This document shows, in pieces, positions 16,052-24,913 of a stretch of 64,000 nucleotides of DNA. Origin of the DNA: UBA3478 sp038134285 (GTDB taxonomy: Bacteria > Bacteroidota > Bacteroidia > Flavobacteriales > Flavobacteriaceae); the NCBI GenBank assembly GCA_038134285.1, contig JAYPUW010000002.1, forward strand, positions 1 to 64,000, in the 5' to 3' direction. Every line of letters begins with the position of its first letter. Position 1 is the stretch's first letter. Position numbers and translations under genes: made by a program. Below the pieces are notes generated by a model. That model worked only from the letters and a program-made list of their open reading frames with translations, ran no database searches and had not been told where the DNA came from.

Positions 16052-17211
16052 GACGTAGCCACCACTTTTTGTTTGTTTTTATGCTGAGCGGCACTGAGCA
16101 CAATGCCGATTGCGATACACGTCATCCAAATTGAAGTTCCACCCATACTGATCAGCGGAAGAGGCTGACCCGTTACAGGAACCAACTCTACTACCACTGC
16201 CATGTTAAGCAGGGCTTGAAAAACGATGGGGATTCCTAACCCTACCACTAAGAGCTTTGCGAAAACAGCCTCTGTGGTATGGGCAATCACCACGATTCGA
16301 ATCAAAAACACAATGTATAAGAGCAATAGTAATAGTCCTCCAGCCAATCCGTACTCTTCTACAATAATGGCGTAAATAAAGTCTGAGGTACCCTGAGAAA
16401 TGCGGTTCTTGATCACACTTTTTCCGGCTCCTTTGCCAAACAGTCCACCCTCAGCGACAGCAATCTTTGCTAGGGTAATTTGATGCCTGCTATCAGAAGA
16501 AGCCTCTTCAGGATTCATAAAGGTCTCAACTCGATTCCTCCAGGTAAGGGCACGATCAGAAGGAATGAGCTCTGGCGACTTCATGAGCACCGTCAAAAAC
16601 AATGCCGCACCAGCTGTAAGGGCCAAGGCAATCCCGAAAAGATACTTGATCGGATAGCCTCCTATAAAGCAAAGAACAAACGCCATTGTTCCGATAATCG
16701 CCGCCGTAGAGAAATTTTGGCTAAATACTAGAAGAACGGTCATTACGATCGGAATCCACAAAGGAAGAATACTCTCAGTGAACATAATGGTCCGCGCCTT
16801 GTTCTTAGCGAGGTAACTCGATATACAAACCATGAGCACCACTTGGGCTAAGGTAGAGGGCTGAAAGTTCATGTTGATTAAAGGAACGCGTACCCATCGG
16901 TTGGCGCTCACACCCCCTATAGAGTTTTCCATGGTCAAGGTGTAAGCCAAAAGGGCGATGACCGGAACAAAAAAGAGCCACCCTAGTACTGCAATGCGTT
17001 CTATGGGAAGCTTGTGTGTAAGATAAATTAGAAAAAATCCGGCTCCAACTAAAAACATGTGTTTGAACAGCAAGGTGCTGATCACCGAAACCCCTTCTGC
17101 TGTGCTGATTTGTGTTCCAGCACTATATACCGGAAGAAAAGAGATGAGCGCCAAGAGTAAGGTTAATGCCCATAGCGTTTTATCTCCCTTAAGCACTTGA
17201 AACAATTTCAT
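16048..17211 (-). CDS. ftsW: Lipid II polymerase FtsW (SEDS family)
   Basis: This 387-residue integral membrane protein has about ten transmembrane helices. SEDS landmarks are present: the PSTLAQVVLMV region after helix 4, the large loop with KSPELIPSDRALTWRNRVETF and the C-terminal PVTGQPLPLISMGGTS block. FtsW polymerises glycan strands at the septum together with the FtsI transpeptidase, also encoded in this cluster. The start abuts the murD stop. Confidence 0.95.
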   Translation of the reverse strand: MKLFQVLKGDKTLWALTLLLALISFLPVYSAGTQISTAEGVSVISTLLFKHMFLVGAGFFLIYLTHKLPIERIAVLGWLFFVPVIALLAYTLTMENSIGGVSANRWVRVPLINMNFQPSTLAQVVLMVCISSYLAKNKARTIMFTESILPLWIPIVMTVLLVFSQNFSTAAIIGTMAFVLCFIGGYPIKYLFGIALALTAGAALFLTVLMKSPELIPSDRALTWRNRVETFMNPEEASSDSRHQITLAKIAVAEGGLFGKGAGKSVIKNRISQGTSDFIYAIIVEEYGLAGGLLLLLLYIVFLIRIVVIAHTTEAVFAKLLVVGLGIPIVFQALLNMAVVVELVPVTGQPLPLISMGGTSIWMTCIAIGIVLSAAQHKNKQKVVATS

Positions 17212-18564
17212 CTAATCGATGGCTTTTACGGTTTGACTAAATTCTAATCCACGATGTTCGTAGTTCTTAAATAAATCAAAACTTGCACAAGCTGGAGAAA
17301 GCAAAACCGTGTCTCCGCGCTCTGCTTGCAACATGGCTTGGGCGACTGCATCGCTCATCGAACGAACCTCAACAATAGGGTCAATCACTCTTGAGAAAGC
17401 ATCCAAAAGCTTTTGGTTGTCTTCTCCGAGGCAAATAATCGCCTTTACTTTTTCTCGTACGAGCGGCATTAAGGCGCTGTAGTCATTCCCTTTATCTACC
17501 CCACCGGCAATCCATATTATTGGACGTTTCACCGATTCTAATGCAAAATAGGTAGCATTTACATTGGTGGCTTTAGAGTCATTTATGAAACGGACTCCTG
17601 AAAATTCTTCAATCACCTGCATGCGGTGCGGTATACCGGTAAAACCTTCTATGCTTTGACGAATGGCATCTTTATGAATTGATTTTAGCATGCCAATCAT
17701 TCCCGCAGCCATGGCATTCTTAAGGTTGTGTAAGCCTTCTACAGGAACTGATGAGGCCGGAATCTGAATGGTTTGATCATATACATTCATAATCATTTTG
17801 TCATTATCGAGATAGGCACCTTGTGCCAATTTTTTCTTTACACTAAAGGGTAATTGGGTCGCGCGGATCTCATCGACCGAAGCGGCTAATCGCTGCTGAA
17901 TCACTTGGCAATCTGCGTCGTATATGAAATAGTCCTTTTCGGTCTGATTCATGCAAATCCTAAACTTAGCATCGACATAAGCAGAGAAGTCTTCTCCATA
18001 GCGATCTAGGTGGTCTGGAGTGATATTAGTGATTACCGCAACATGTGGCCTAAAGTCTTTGATATGGTCGAGTTGAAAACTGCTTACTTCGAGCACATAA
18101 AGCGATTGCGGTTTATCGGCCAAACTGCCGGCAAAACTGTCCCCTATGTTTCCTGCTAGAGCTACATTATGCGACTGATCTGCAAGAATTTTATGCGTGA
18201 GTGCCGCCGTAGTAGTTTTTCCGTTTGTTCCGGTAATCGCGACAATCTCAGCTTGCGTATGCTTAAAGGCATATTCGATCTCAGAAACCACAGGAACGCC
18301 CTTAGTCTGAAGCCTTGTGAGTACATCGGCATCGTTAGGAATACCCGGACTTTTAACCACTAGATCTGCATCCTTAATTCGCTCCCAACTGTGCTTGCCA
18401 CTCTCGTATGAGATACCGTAATGCTTCAATACATTTTCATAATGAGGTTGAAGCGCAGCATGGTCGCTGACAAATACATGTTCACCCATTTGTCTTGCCA
18501 ATAAGGCAGCTCCGACTCCACTTTCTTGAGCCCCCAAAATCACTATGTACCTTGAACTGCTCAC
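17212..18564 (-). CDS. murD: UDP-N-acetylmuramoyl-L-alanine:D-glutamate ligase MurD
   Basis: This 450-residue Mur ligase adds D-Glu to UDP-MurNAc-L-Ala in the cytoplasm. It has an N-terminal nucleotide-binding domain with VILGAQESGVGAA, the ATP-binding loop ITGTNGKTTTAALTH (about 112-126), the central NITPDHLDRY motif and the C-terminal LLSPACASFDLFKNYEHRG, which distinguishes MurD from MurC, MurE and MurF. The N-terminal pattern is GAQESGVG, where many MurDs have Gly-Ser-Gly. It ends one base before ftsW begins and starts just after mraY ends. Confidence 0.96.
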   Translation of the reverse strand: MSSSRYIVILGAQESGVGAALLARQMGEHVFVSDHAALQPHYENVLKHYGISYESGKHSWERIKDADLVVKSPGIPNDADVLTRLQTKGVPVVSEIEYAFKHTQAEIVAITGTNGKTTTAALTHKILADQSHNVALAGNIGDSFAGSLADKPQSLYVLEVSSFQLDHIKDFRPHVAVITNITPDHLDRYGEDFSAYVDAKFRICMNQTEKDYFIYDADCQVIQQRLAASVDEIRATQLPFSVKKKLAQGAYLDNDKMIMNVYDQTIQIPASSVPVEGLHNLKNAMAAGMIGMLKSIHKDAIRQSIEGFTGIPHRMQVIEEFSGVRFINDSKATNVNATYFALESVKRPIIWIAGGVDKGNDYSALMPLVREKVKAIICLGEDNQKLLDAFSRVIDPIVEVRSMSDAVAQAMLQAERGDTVLLSPACASFDLFKNYEHRGLEFSQTVKAID

Positions 18565-18565
18565 A

Positions 18566-19765
18566 TTAACGGACTTTAAGTGTAACTACACTCACCACCG
18601 CCAACAAAATGCCGACGATTAGAAAGCGGATAACAATTTTACTCTCGTGATATCCCTTTTTCTGGTAATGATGGTGCAATGGCGCCATAAGAAAGATTCT
18701 ACGCCCCTCACCGAATTTCTTCTTGGTAAACTTGAAATATCCGACCTGCATAATGACTGAAACCGATTCAGCCAAGAAGACTCCACAGAGGATAGGGATT
18801 AATAGCTCCTTGCGAACGATAAGTGCGATGACCGCGATGAGACCTCCAATAGTAAGGCTTCCGGTATCTCCCATAAATACTTGAGCCGGATAGGCGTTGT
18901 ACCATAAAAAGCCTATCAGTCCTCCGATAAAGGCCCCTGAGAATACCACTACTTCACCAACACGAGGCAAATAGAAAATATTGAGGTAATCGGCAAATAA
19001 CAGGTTACCTGAAACCCATGCCATGAGCATTAAAGTCAGAACAATTATGACTGAAGAACCTGCAGCCAATCCGTCTATACCATCAGTTAGATTTGCGCCG
19101 TTCGATACGGCTGTAATGATGAAGATTACCACCAAGATGAATACTACCCAGGCATAGGGCTCAAAGTCGGCTGAGAAGAAAGTCAAAAAGTCAGCATAAT
19201 CGAGTTCGTTATTTTTGAAAAACGGAAGATTTGTCTGAATCGATTTCACCTCAACACTCTCTCTAAGCGAAACCCCTTCAGTCTCTTGTCTTAGAGTTAC
19301 TTGTGGGTGAAAATAGAGGACAGCGCCTACTATTATCCCAAGCCCAACCTGTCCGATCACTTTAAAGGTTCCTTTAAGGCCTTTTTTGTCGTTTTTAAAC
19401 CTCTTGATGTAGTCATCAATGAATCCAATGCTTCCCATCCAAACTGTCGTAAGAATGAGCAACTGTATGTATACGTTAGTCAGATTTGTAAAGAGAAGTA
19501 CAGGAATGAGAGTGGCTACGATAATGATCAGTCCGCCCATCGTTGGAGTCCCAGCTTTTTGAGTTTGCCCCTCTAAACCCAAATCTCTGATACGCTCTCC
19601 GATCTGCTTGCGCTCTAAAAGAGAGATGATCGACTTTCCGAACACCGATCCGATTATCAATCCTGTTAATGTGGCTAAGGCCGCACGAAACGACAAGAAC
19701 TGAAATAGCGAGGCTCCAGGAAATTGATAGTGGCGTTCTAAAAAATCAAAGAGGTGATACAGCAT
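18566..19765 (-). CDS. mraY: Phospho-MurNAc-pentapeptide translocase MraY
   Basis: MraY transfers phospho-MurNAc-pentapeptide onto undecaprenyl phosphate, giving lipid I. This 399-residue protein has ten predicted membrane helices. Conserved pieces are KAGTPTMGGLIII, FIDDYIKRFKNDKKGLKG, NGANLTDGIDGLAAGSS and GFLWYNAYPAQVFMGDTGSL, and the late MAPLHHHYQKKG contains the conserved histidines. It has a longer extramembrane insert (about 155-195) than E. coli MraY, which I believe is common in Bacteroidota. It lies between murE and murD with tight spacing. Confidence 0.97.
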   Translation of the reverse strand: MLYHLFDFLERHYQFPGASLFQFLSFRAALATLTGLIIGSVFGKSIISLLERKQIGERIRDLGLEGQTQKAGTPTMGGLIIIVATLIPVLLFTNLTNVYIQLLILTTVWMGSIGFIDDYIKRFKNDKKGLKGTFKVIGQVGLGIIVGAVLYFHPQVTLRQETEGVSLRESVEVKSIQTNLPFFKNNELDYADFLTFFSADFEPYAWVVFILVVIFIITAVSNGANLTDGIDGLAAGSSVIIVLTLMLMAWVSGNLLFADYLNIFYLPRVGEVVVFSGAFIGGLIGFLWYNAYPAQVFMGDTGSLTIGGLIAVIALIVRKELLIPILCGVFLAESVSVIMQVGYFKFTKKKFGEGRRIFLMAPLHHHYQKKGYHESKIVIRFLIVGILLAVVSVVTLKVR

Positions 19766-19768
19766 AGC

Positions 19769-21223
19769 CTAAGCGTTAATGAGTTCTTTTACCGTTTTAA
19801 CATCATCGAATTCAAAACGCTCACCCCTGATCTCTTGGTATCGTTCGTGTCCTTTACCAGCAATCAGCACGATATCATTGGGCTGTGCCATTCGCATGGC
19901 CATTCTAATAGCCTGGTAGCGATCCGGTTGAATCAATACTTTTTGCGCATGCTCAACCGCCACACCGGCATTCATTTGAGTAATAATTGCCACAGGATCC
20001 TCATCACGAGGATTGTCAGAGGTAAACACCACAGTGTCACTTGCCTGAGAGGCAATTTTACCCATCTCGGGTCGCTTATTCTGATCGCGATTTCCGCCGC
20101 AGCCCACCACGGTAATCAGTCGCTCGTTTCTTGTGCGTATCTGTTCAATAGCCTGGTATACATTCAATAAAGCATCTGGGGTATGAGCGAAATCAACAAT
20201 GGCGTGCACCCCTTCCTTACCTTTTATCAAATTGAATCGCCCTTCAACGGGTTTCAGCTGACTCAAGGTCACTAAGACCTCTTCAGCTTCGAAATCTAAG
20301 AGCGCACAAACGGCGTATACCGCTAACAAATTAGAGGCATTAAAGGCTCCGTGAAAAGGAGCATACAACTCGCGATCTTCAATGCGCAACTGCATTCCAG
20401 CAATCTGGGTCTCTAACACCTGCGCCTTGAAGTCACTGAACACCTTAAGCCCAAAGAAAAACGGACGCGCTTTAGTGTTCTGTAACATGTACTTGGCGTT
20501 TTTGTCATCGCTATTGGCTAAGGCAAATGCCTGAGGAACTAGGGCGTCAAAAAGTCTTTTCTTTACATCGCGATAGTTCGCGAAGGTCTTGTGATAATCG
20601 AGGTGATCATGAGTGAGGTTGGTAAATACAGCCCCAGCGAATTCAATACCTAGATGCCGCTCTTGATCAATGCCATGGGAGCTCACCTCCATAAAGCAAT
20701 ACGCCACACCTTGCTCACGCATTTGCGCGAGGTGAAATTGGATGCTGAGCGGATCTGGAGTTGTATGAGTGGCTTGAAACACCGTCTTACCGTAGCAAAT
20801 TTTTATCGTTGAGATGAGTCCGGATTGAAAACCTAGACCTGTTACCGTCTCGTGCAACATGGTGGTGACCGAGGTCTTTCCATTGGTACCCGTTACTCCA
20901 ACCACTTTCATTGATCTTGAAGGATGGTCGTACCAATTCGCTGCCATTATAGACAACGCCTCACGCGCGTTTTCAACCTGAATGCAGGTGATCCCTTCTT
21001 TACGATCCTTTGGCATTTCTTGACACACTATAGCCTGTGCTCCATTTTCAATAGCCGAAGTTATATGAGTGTGCCCATCAACCACCCCGCCCTTTATGGC
21101 CACAAAGAGCGATCCTTTACTGCAAGAGCGAGAGTCGAACGTCACCATAGCGATAGCGAGGTCTGTCCGACCCGAAATCGCCTCTATGCGCACTTTATAC
21201 AAAAGCTCTTTTAATGTTTTCAT
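19769..21223 (-). CDS. murE: UDP-MurNAc-tripeptide synthetase MurE (meso-DAP type)
   Basis: This 484-residue Mur ligase adds the third amino acid of the stem peptide. It has the ATP loop GVTGTNGKTSVTTMLH (about 109-124), NLTHDHLDYH and a C-terminal SDNPRDEDP. The DNPR motif is the established marker for meso-diaminopimelate specificity, so this organism should have DAP-type peptidoglycan. Its start overlaps the ftsI stop by 4 bases. Confidence 0.96.
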   Translation of the reverse strand: MKTLKELLYKVRIEAISGRTDLAIAMVTFDSRSCSKGSLFVAIKGGVVDGHTHITSAIENGAQAIVCQEMPKDRKEGITCIQVENAREALSIMAANWYDHPSRSMKVVGVTGTNGKTSVTTMLHETVTGLGFQSGLISTIKICYGKTVFQATHTTPDPLSIQFHLAQMREQGVAYCFMEVSSHGIDQERHLGIEFAGAVFTNLTHDHLDYHKTFANYRDVKKRLFDALVPQAFALANSDDKNAKYMLQNTKARPFFFGLKVFSDFKAQVLETQIAGMQLRIEDRELYAPFHGAFNASNLLAVYAVCALLDFEAEEVLVTLSQLKPVEGRFNLIKGKEGVHAIVDFAHTPDALLNVYQAIEQIRTRNERLITVVGCGGNRDQNKRPEMGKIASQASDTVVFTSDNPRDEDPVAIITQMNAGVAVEHAQKVLIQPDRYQAIRMAMRMAQPNDIVLIAGKGHERYQEIRGERFEFDDVKTVKELINA

Positions 21224-23097
21224 TTTAAGCTAGGGGCGTTTACCTGGGTTAATTGATCGCTAACAATAGGTGTGACTTGGATCAAAGGTTTTAACTCGAT
21301 CTTTTTTTCGACCTGCGTCAGCTGCGTATCGAGTCTAACGGCATCGACAAAAGGTGTATTCGCATAGATTTTCTGAGCGATTGATTTAAATACGGGTCCT
21401 GCTACATCTGCTCCATAAATCTTATCGTTCTTATCGGGTCTGTAAACTACTACGATACACGAATAGCGTGGATTATCAGCCGGAAAATATCCTGCAAAAG
21501 AAGAAATGTAATCCACTTTGTCTTTACCCCATTGATAGTTCACTTGAGCCGTACCCGTTTTACCGGCAATAGGAAAGTGCTTGTCGTATAACTTGTGTGC
21601 CGTACCATAGGGTTTCTCTACTACTTCAGCGAGTAATTGCTGCACGATATTGATGGTCTTAGAACTCGCAATCGCAGGATGGATCACCTCTGTGTTGAAG
21701 CGACGAATTACCCGCTCACCTCTTCTAACCTCTGAAACAAATTGAGGCTTGATGTAACGTCCGTCATTCGCAATAGCGTTGTAAAATGCCAGTACTTGAA
21801 GCGGCGTCATGAGTAGTTCGTAACCATGAGACATCCAAGCCAATGAGAGCCCTGACCATCCTTTTTCACCAGGATAACGAATCAATGGATCTTGTTCTCC
21901 CTCAATGGGTAATCCTAGCGGTTCATGCAACTTCATTGAATACAAGCGGTTCACAAATGCTTGCGGGGTTTCTTTGTACCCTTCATTAATCATCTCTGCA
22001 AAAGCAGTATTCGATGAAACTGCAAAGGCAGTCGAAAGGCTAATAGGGCCGTAACCTCCTCTTCGAGAATCGTAGATATACTTATCATACACCTTATATT
22101 GACCGTATTTGGCATGAAAAGTTGTGCTCGTATCCACTTTTTTATCTTCTAGGGCAGCTATGAGCGACATCAACTTAAAGGTTGAGCCCGGTTCGTAAAG
22201 GTCACCTATAGCGGCATTGTAGCTTTCGCTGTAAGTAGAATCGGCATTCATGGTAAGATTCGACATGGCGCGCACAGCTCCGGTCTTTACATCCATCACC
22301 ACAGCTAATCCACGGGCTGCACGATATTTACGCAGCACCTGATTTAAAGTCGAATGGGTTATGTCTTGAATATTACTGTTAAGGGTGGTCACCAGATCGT
22401 AACCGTTCTTTGGTTCTTTAACGTTTTCCAAACCAATTGGCTTCCATAGTCCTTTTTGAATGCGCTGCACTTCTCTTAGACCATTATCTCCTTGCAAAAC
22501 ATGATCGTTGAATCCGCCTTCTAGGCCTACCTTGTAGGTTCGGGTACCTTCATCTAAATAATACCCAACTAAGCGAGAAGCCAATGGATCTAGCGGTTTC
22601 TTGCGAGTTATTTTACTGTCTACAATGATTCCGCCTTTGACGCGTCCCGCATTAAAAATGGGGAAGTTTTCAAGCCGCTTGTACAATCCGTAATTCAGGT
22701 TCGAGATAATCCGAACATAGCGATCCTTAGTGTTTCTTGCCTTTCTCAAACGCTGCTCAAGCACCCTAGCATCTACAGCCAACAATTGGGCAAGCGAGTC
22801 AGTTAATGCACCAATTTGATCATCGAACAAGCTTTCATGAGCCACTGTAGGATCAAAATGCACCGTATACGAAGAAACCGAAGTAGCTAATAATGCTCCG
22901 TCTGCAGAGTAAATCGATCCGCGTTTAGCTTCTATAGATTCAAGTTTGCGATTGTCAGATAGTGCCGATTGTTCCAATTGACCCTTTTCAACCCATTGAA
23001 TCTGAAAAAGCTTATACGAAATCAGTGCTCCAAAGAGCAGCATAGCCGCTGCTACTAGCACTAGACGTCTCATCATGTTGGTTACTTTCTGATCCAT
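21220..23097 (-). CDS. ftsI: Septal penicillin-binding protein FtsI (PBP3-type transpeptidase)
   Basis: This 625-residue class B PBP has a short cytoplasmic N-terminus and one membrane helix (LVLVAAAMLLFGALISYKLFQ, about 12-32). The pedestal domain includes RGSIYSADGALLATSV, and the transpeptidase domain has the SxxK motif (EPGSTFKLMS), SSN (AVSSNTAFAE) and KTG (AGKTGTAQV). It cross-links septal peptidoglycan with FtsW. After the KTG region only about 100 residues remain, and I see no PASTA repeat, although many flavobacterial homologues carry one. It follows the FtsL-like gene by one base. Confidence 0.96.
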   Translation of the reverse strand: MDQKVTNMMRRLVLVAAAMLLFGALISYKLFQIQWVEKGQLEQSALSDNRKLESIEAKRGSIYSADGALLATSVSSYTVHFDPTVAHESLFDDQIGALTDSLAQLLAVDARVLEQRLRKARNTKDRYVRIISNLNYGLYKRLENFPIFNAGRVKGGIIVDSKITRKKPLDPLASRLVGYYLDEGTRTYKVGLEGGFNDHVLQGDNGLREVQRIQKGLWKPIGLENVKEPKNGYDLVTTLNSNIQDITHSTLNQVLRKYRAARGLAVVMDVKTGAVRAMSNLTMNADSTYSESYNAAIGDLYEPGSTFKLMSLIAALEDKKVDTSTTFHAKYGQYKVYDKYIYDSRRGGYGPISLSTAFAVSSNTAFAEMINEGYKETPQAFVNRLYSMKLHEPLGLPIEGEQDPLIRYPGEKGWSGLSLAWMSHGYELLMTPLQVLAFYNAIANDGRYIKPQFVSEVRRGERVIRRFNTEVIHPAIASSKTINIVQQLLAEVVEKPYGTAHKLYDKHFPIAGKTGTAQVNYQWGKDKVDYISSFAGYFPADNPRYSCIVVVYRPDKNDKIYGADVAGPVFKSIAQKIYANTPFVDAVRLDTQLTQVEKKIELKPLIQVTPIVSDQLTQVNAPSLK

Positions 23098-23098
23098 G

Positions 23099-23407
23099 CT
23101 ATTCGACTATTATTTTTACAGGAGGATTCTCTGAAGGCTTTAGCCCACGCACCTCTAAGGTTTGACGCATCGAAGACTCTAAACGCGACTGCTGTACAGC
23201 TCTACGCCCTTCAATATGTTCATTTCTAATTCCTTGTAATTCTTTACTTAATTGATCGATACGTACCACTTTTTGATCAGCACTGTGCGCAGCATAAATC
23301 ATGACAACGAATAATGAGAAAACGTATAGAATGAATCGCCAGTTACTGGCTGCATCTTCGCTCACCAAAAAACTCCCCTTAAAAAGGCTTAGAAACCACT
23401 TTTTCAT
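23099..23407 (-). CDS. ftsL: FtsL-like cell division protein
   Basis: This small protein (102 residues) has one membrane helix (FILYVFSLFVVMIYAA, about 25-40) followed by a coiled-coil-like periplasmic segment with regular Leu/Ile spacing (VVRIDQLSKELQGIRNEHI). Size, topology and position between rsmH and ftsI are those of FtsL, which joins FtsQ to FtsW/FtsI. Sequence identity to E. coli FtsL is not expected. It overlaps rsmH by 4 bases. Confidence 0.88.
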   Translation of the reverse strand: MKKWFLSLFKGSFLVSEDAASNWRFILYVFSLFVVMIYAAHSADQKVVRIDQLSKELQGIRNEHIEGRRAVQQSRLESSMRQTLEVRGLKPSENPPVKIIVE

Positions 23408-24327
23408 GAGGTAATTGTTTTAGGTTCAACACGCTCAGCTACTCTCAAAACGGCACTTCTGGCTCTAGAATTGATTAACACCTCTTCTTCTGTGGCTTCG
23501 ATGGGTCTTCCTATCTTTTTGAAATACAACTGTGGATTGCCGAAGAAGTCTTTTTGGACCTCCCCATCTAAGCGAGAAGAACGAATGAAATTCTTCACTA
23601 AACGATCCTCTAGCGAATGGTAACTCAAAAATGCGATTCTTCCCTTGGGGGCCACTATTTCAATGAGCTGTGGCAACATCAATTCAATGGCCTCTAGCTC
23701 TTTATTCACTTCAATACGCAAGGCCTGAAAAACCTGAGCTAATTGCTGATTGCGCTTAGGTAGGTATATCGCAGAAGAAATGGCTTCTATCAATTCAAAG
23801 GTGGTGTCTATTGAGTTAGTGTTACGCCCTTGCACTATGGCTTTTGCTATGGCAAATGCATTCTTTAAATCAGCATAGGTTCTAAAAAGTCGCGCAAGAT
23901 CATCAGCCGAATACGTATTGACCACCTCAGCCGCAGTTGTTCCAGATTGATTATTCATTCGCATATCTAGTGGTGCATCAAATCGCGTAGAAAATCCGCG
24001 TGATGCCGTGTCAAACTGATGCGAAGAGACTCCGAAGTCTGCCAAAACTCCGTCCACTTTTTTACAACCGTTGAAACGAAGCTGCGCCTTTAAGTGCCTG
24101 AAGTTTGAGGCAATCAATGTAAAACGCTGATCGTCTATCCTGTTCTCTTGGGCCTCTATATCTTGATCGAAGGCAAACAAGCGACCGTCTGATCCCAGTT
24201 GATTCATAATAGCCTTCGAATGGCCCCCACCTCCAAAAGTCAAGTCTACATAAGTGCCGCCAGGCTGTATCCCCAAGGCGTCGATACAAGCGTCAAGTAA
24301 GACCGGGTTATGATAAGTTGGAATCAT
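23404..24327 (-). CDS. rsmH: 16S rRNA (cytosine1402-N4)-methyltransferase RsmH
   Basis: This 307-residue SAM-dependent enzyme (also called MraW) methylates C1402 of 16S rRNA in the ribosomal P site. Conserved pieces are YHNPVLLDACIDAL, the SAM loop YVDLTFGGGGHSKAIM (about 30-45), VLADFGVSSHQFD and SYHSLEDRLVKNF near the C-terminus. Its start lies 20 bases inside the end of mraZ. Pairing with mraZ at the head of the dcw cluster is highly conserved in bacteria. Confidence 0.97.
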   Translation of the reverse strand: MIPTYHNPVLLDACIDALGIQPGGTYVDLTFGGGGHSKAIMNQLGSDGRLFAFDQDIEAQENRIDDQRFTLIASNFRHLKAQLRFNGCKKVDGVLADFGVSSHQFDTASRGFSTRFDAPLDMRMNNQSGTTAAEVVNTYSADDLARLFRTYADLKNAFAIAKAIVQGRNTNSIDTTFELIEAISSAIYLPKRNQQLAQVFQALRIEVNKELEAIELMLPQLIEIVAPKGRIAFLSYHSLEDRLVKNFIRSSRLDGEVQKDFFGNPQLYFKKIGRPIEATEEEVLINSRARSAVLRVAERVEPKTITS

Positions 24328-24775
24328 CTGAGAATATAGATTCAGCTAAATCTGCGTATATATCTTGTCCTTCAGTTAACACCGCCTCGTACTTGGCTTT
24401 ATCCCATATTTCTATGCGGTTGATCGCCGAAGCCAGTACCACCTCTTTTTGAATCGAAGCGAATGCGATTAAATTCTTTGGTATTTGAAGCCTTCCGCGC
24501 TCTTCAAGAGAGAGCTGCTGAGAACCTGCCAAAAAGTTCCTCAAGAAGGTGTCGTAATTTCTACTGAACTGATTTTTAGCCACAATCTTCGTCATCAATT
24601 CGTCGTAAGCCTGTTTAGGGTAAAATTCTAAACACTGCTGAAAAACAGATCTCTTGATGACAAACCCCTTTTCTAAGACGTCATTAAGCTGGGCCATTAG
24701 CGACGTGGGTATGTTCACACGCCCCTTGACATCAGCCTTACACTCGTACTGTCCGATTAAATGGGTCACATTCAT
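24308..24775 (-). CDS. mraZ: Transcriptional regulator MraZ
   Basis: MraZ is an AbrB-like DNA-binding protein that controls its own dcw cluster. The start is set at ATG 24775 (MNVTHLIGQYECKADVKGRV). The longer frame back to 24841 would run through the promoter and has no conserved residues. The 155-residue product has two MraZ repeats, each with the conserved K/R-G-R motif (ADVKGRVNIP near residue 18 and LEERGRLQIP near 93). Three AAAGTG boxes and a TATATTTG -7 box lie upstream, consistent with autoregulation. Confidence 0.95.
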   Translation of the reverse strand: MNVTHLIGQYECKADVKGRVNIPTSLMAQLNDVLEKGFVIKRSVFQQCLEFYPKQAYDELMTKIVAKNQFSRNYDTFLRNFLAGSQQLSLEERGRLQIPKNLIAFASIQKEVVLASAINRIEIWDKAKYEAVLTEGQDIYADLAESIFSDDSNLS

Positions 24776-24787
24776 TGAATTATAACT

Positions 24788-24834
24788 CAAATATAACTTT
24801 AAAATTTCCACTTTTTGACACTTTTTGACACTTT
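24788..24834 (-). promoter_or_regulatory. mraZ promoter with three MraZ-type AAAGTG boxes
   Basis: On the minus strand TATATTTG (24788-24795) matches the Bacteroidota -7 box TAnnTTTG, 12 bases before the mraZ ATG. Just upstream, AAAGTG occurs three times with exact 10-base spacing (24829-24834, 24819-24824, 24809-24814), placing all copies on one face of the helix over the -33 region. Equally spaced direct hexamers of this sequence have been described as MraZ operators in Mollicutes, so I infer that MraZ binds here and controls the whole cluster. Confidence 0.75.
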
Positions 24835-24913
24835 TATCCACAATTTTATAAAAGTTATCACCAGTAGTGTAGTTGCGCTATTTTTCTATCTTTGGGCTTC
24901 GCAAAACCGTAGT

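Noticed and set aside
24841..24913. N-terminal extension of the alpha/beta hydrolase from 24815
   Set aside because: The extension would overlap the MraZ boxes and a TATCTTTG promoter box and adds no conserved residue.
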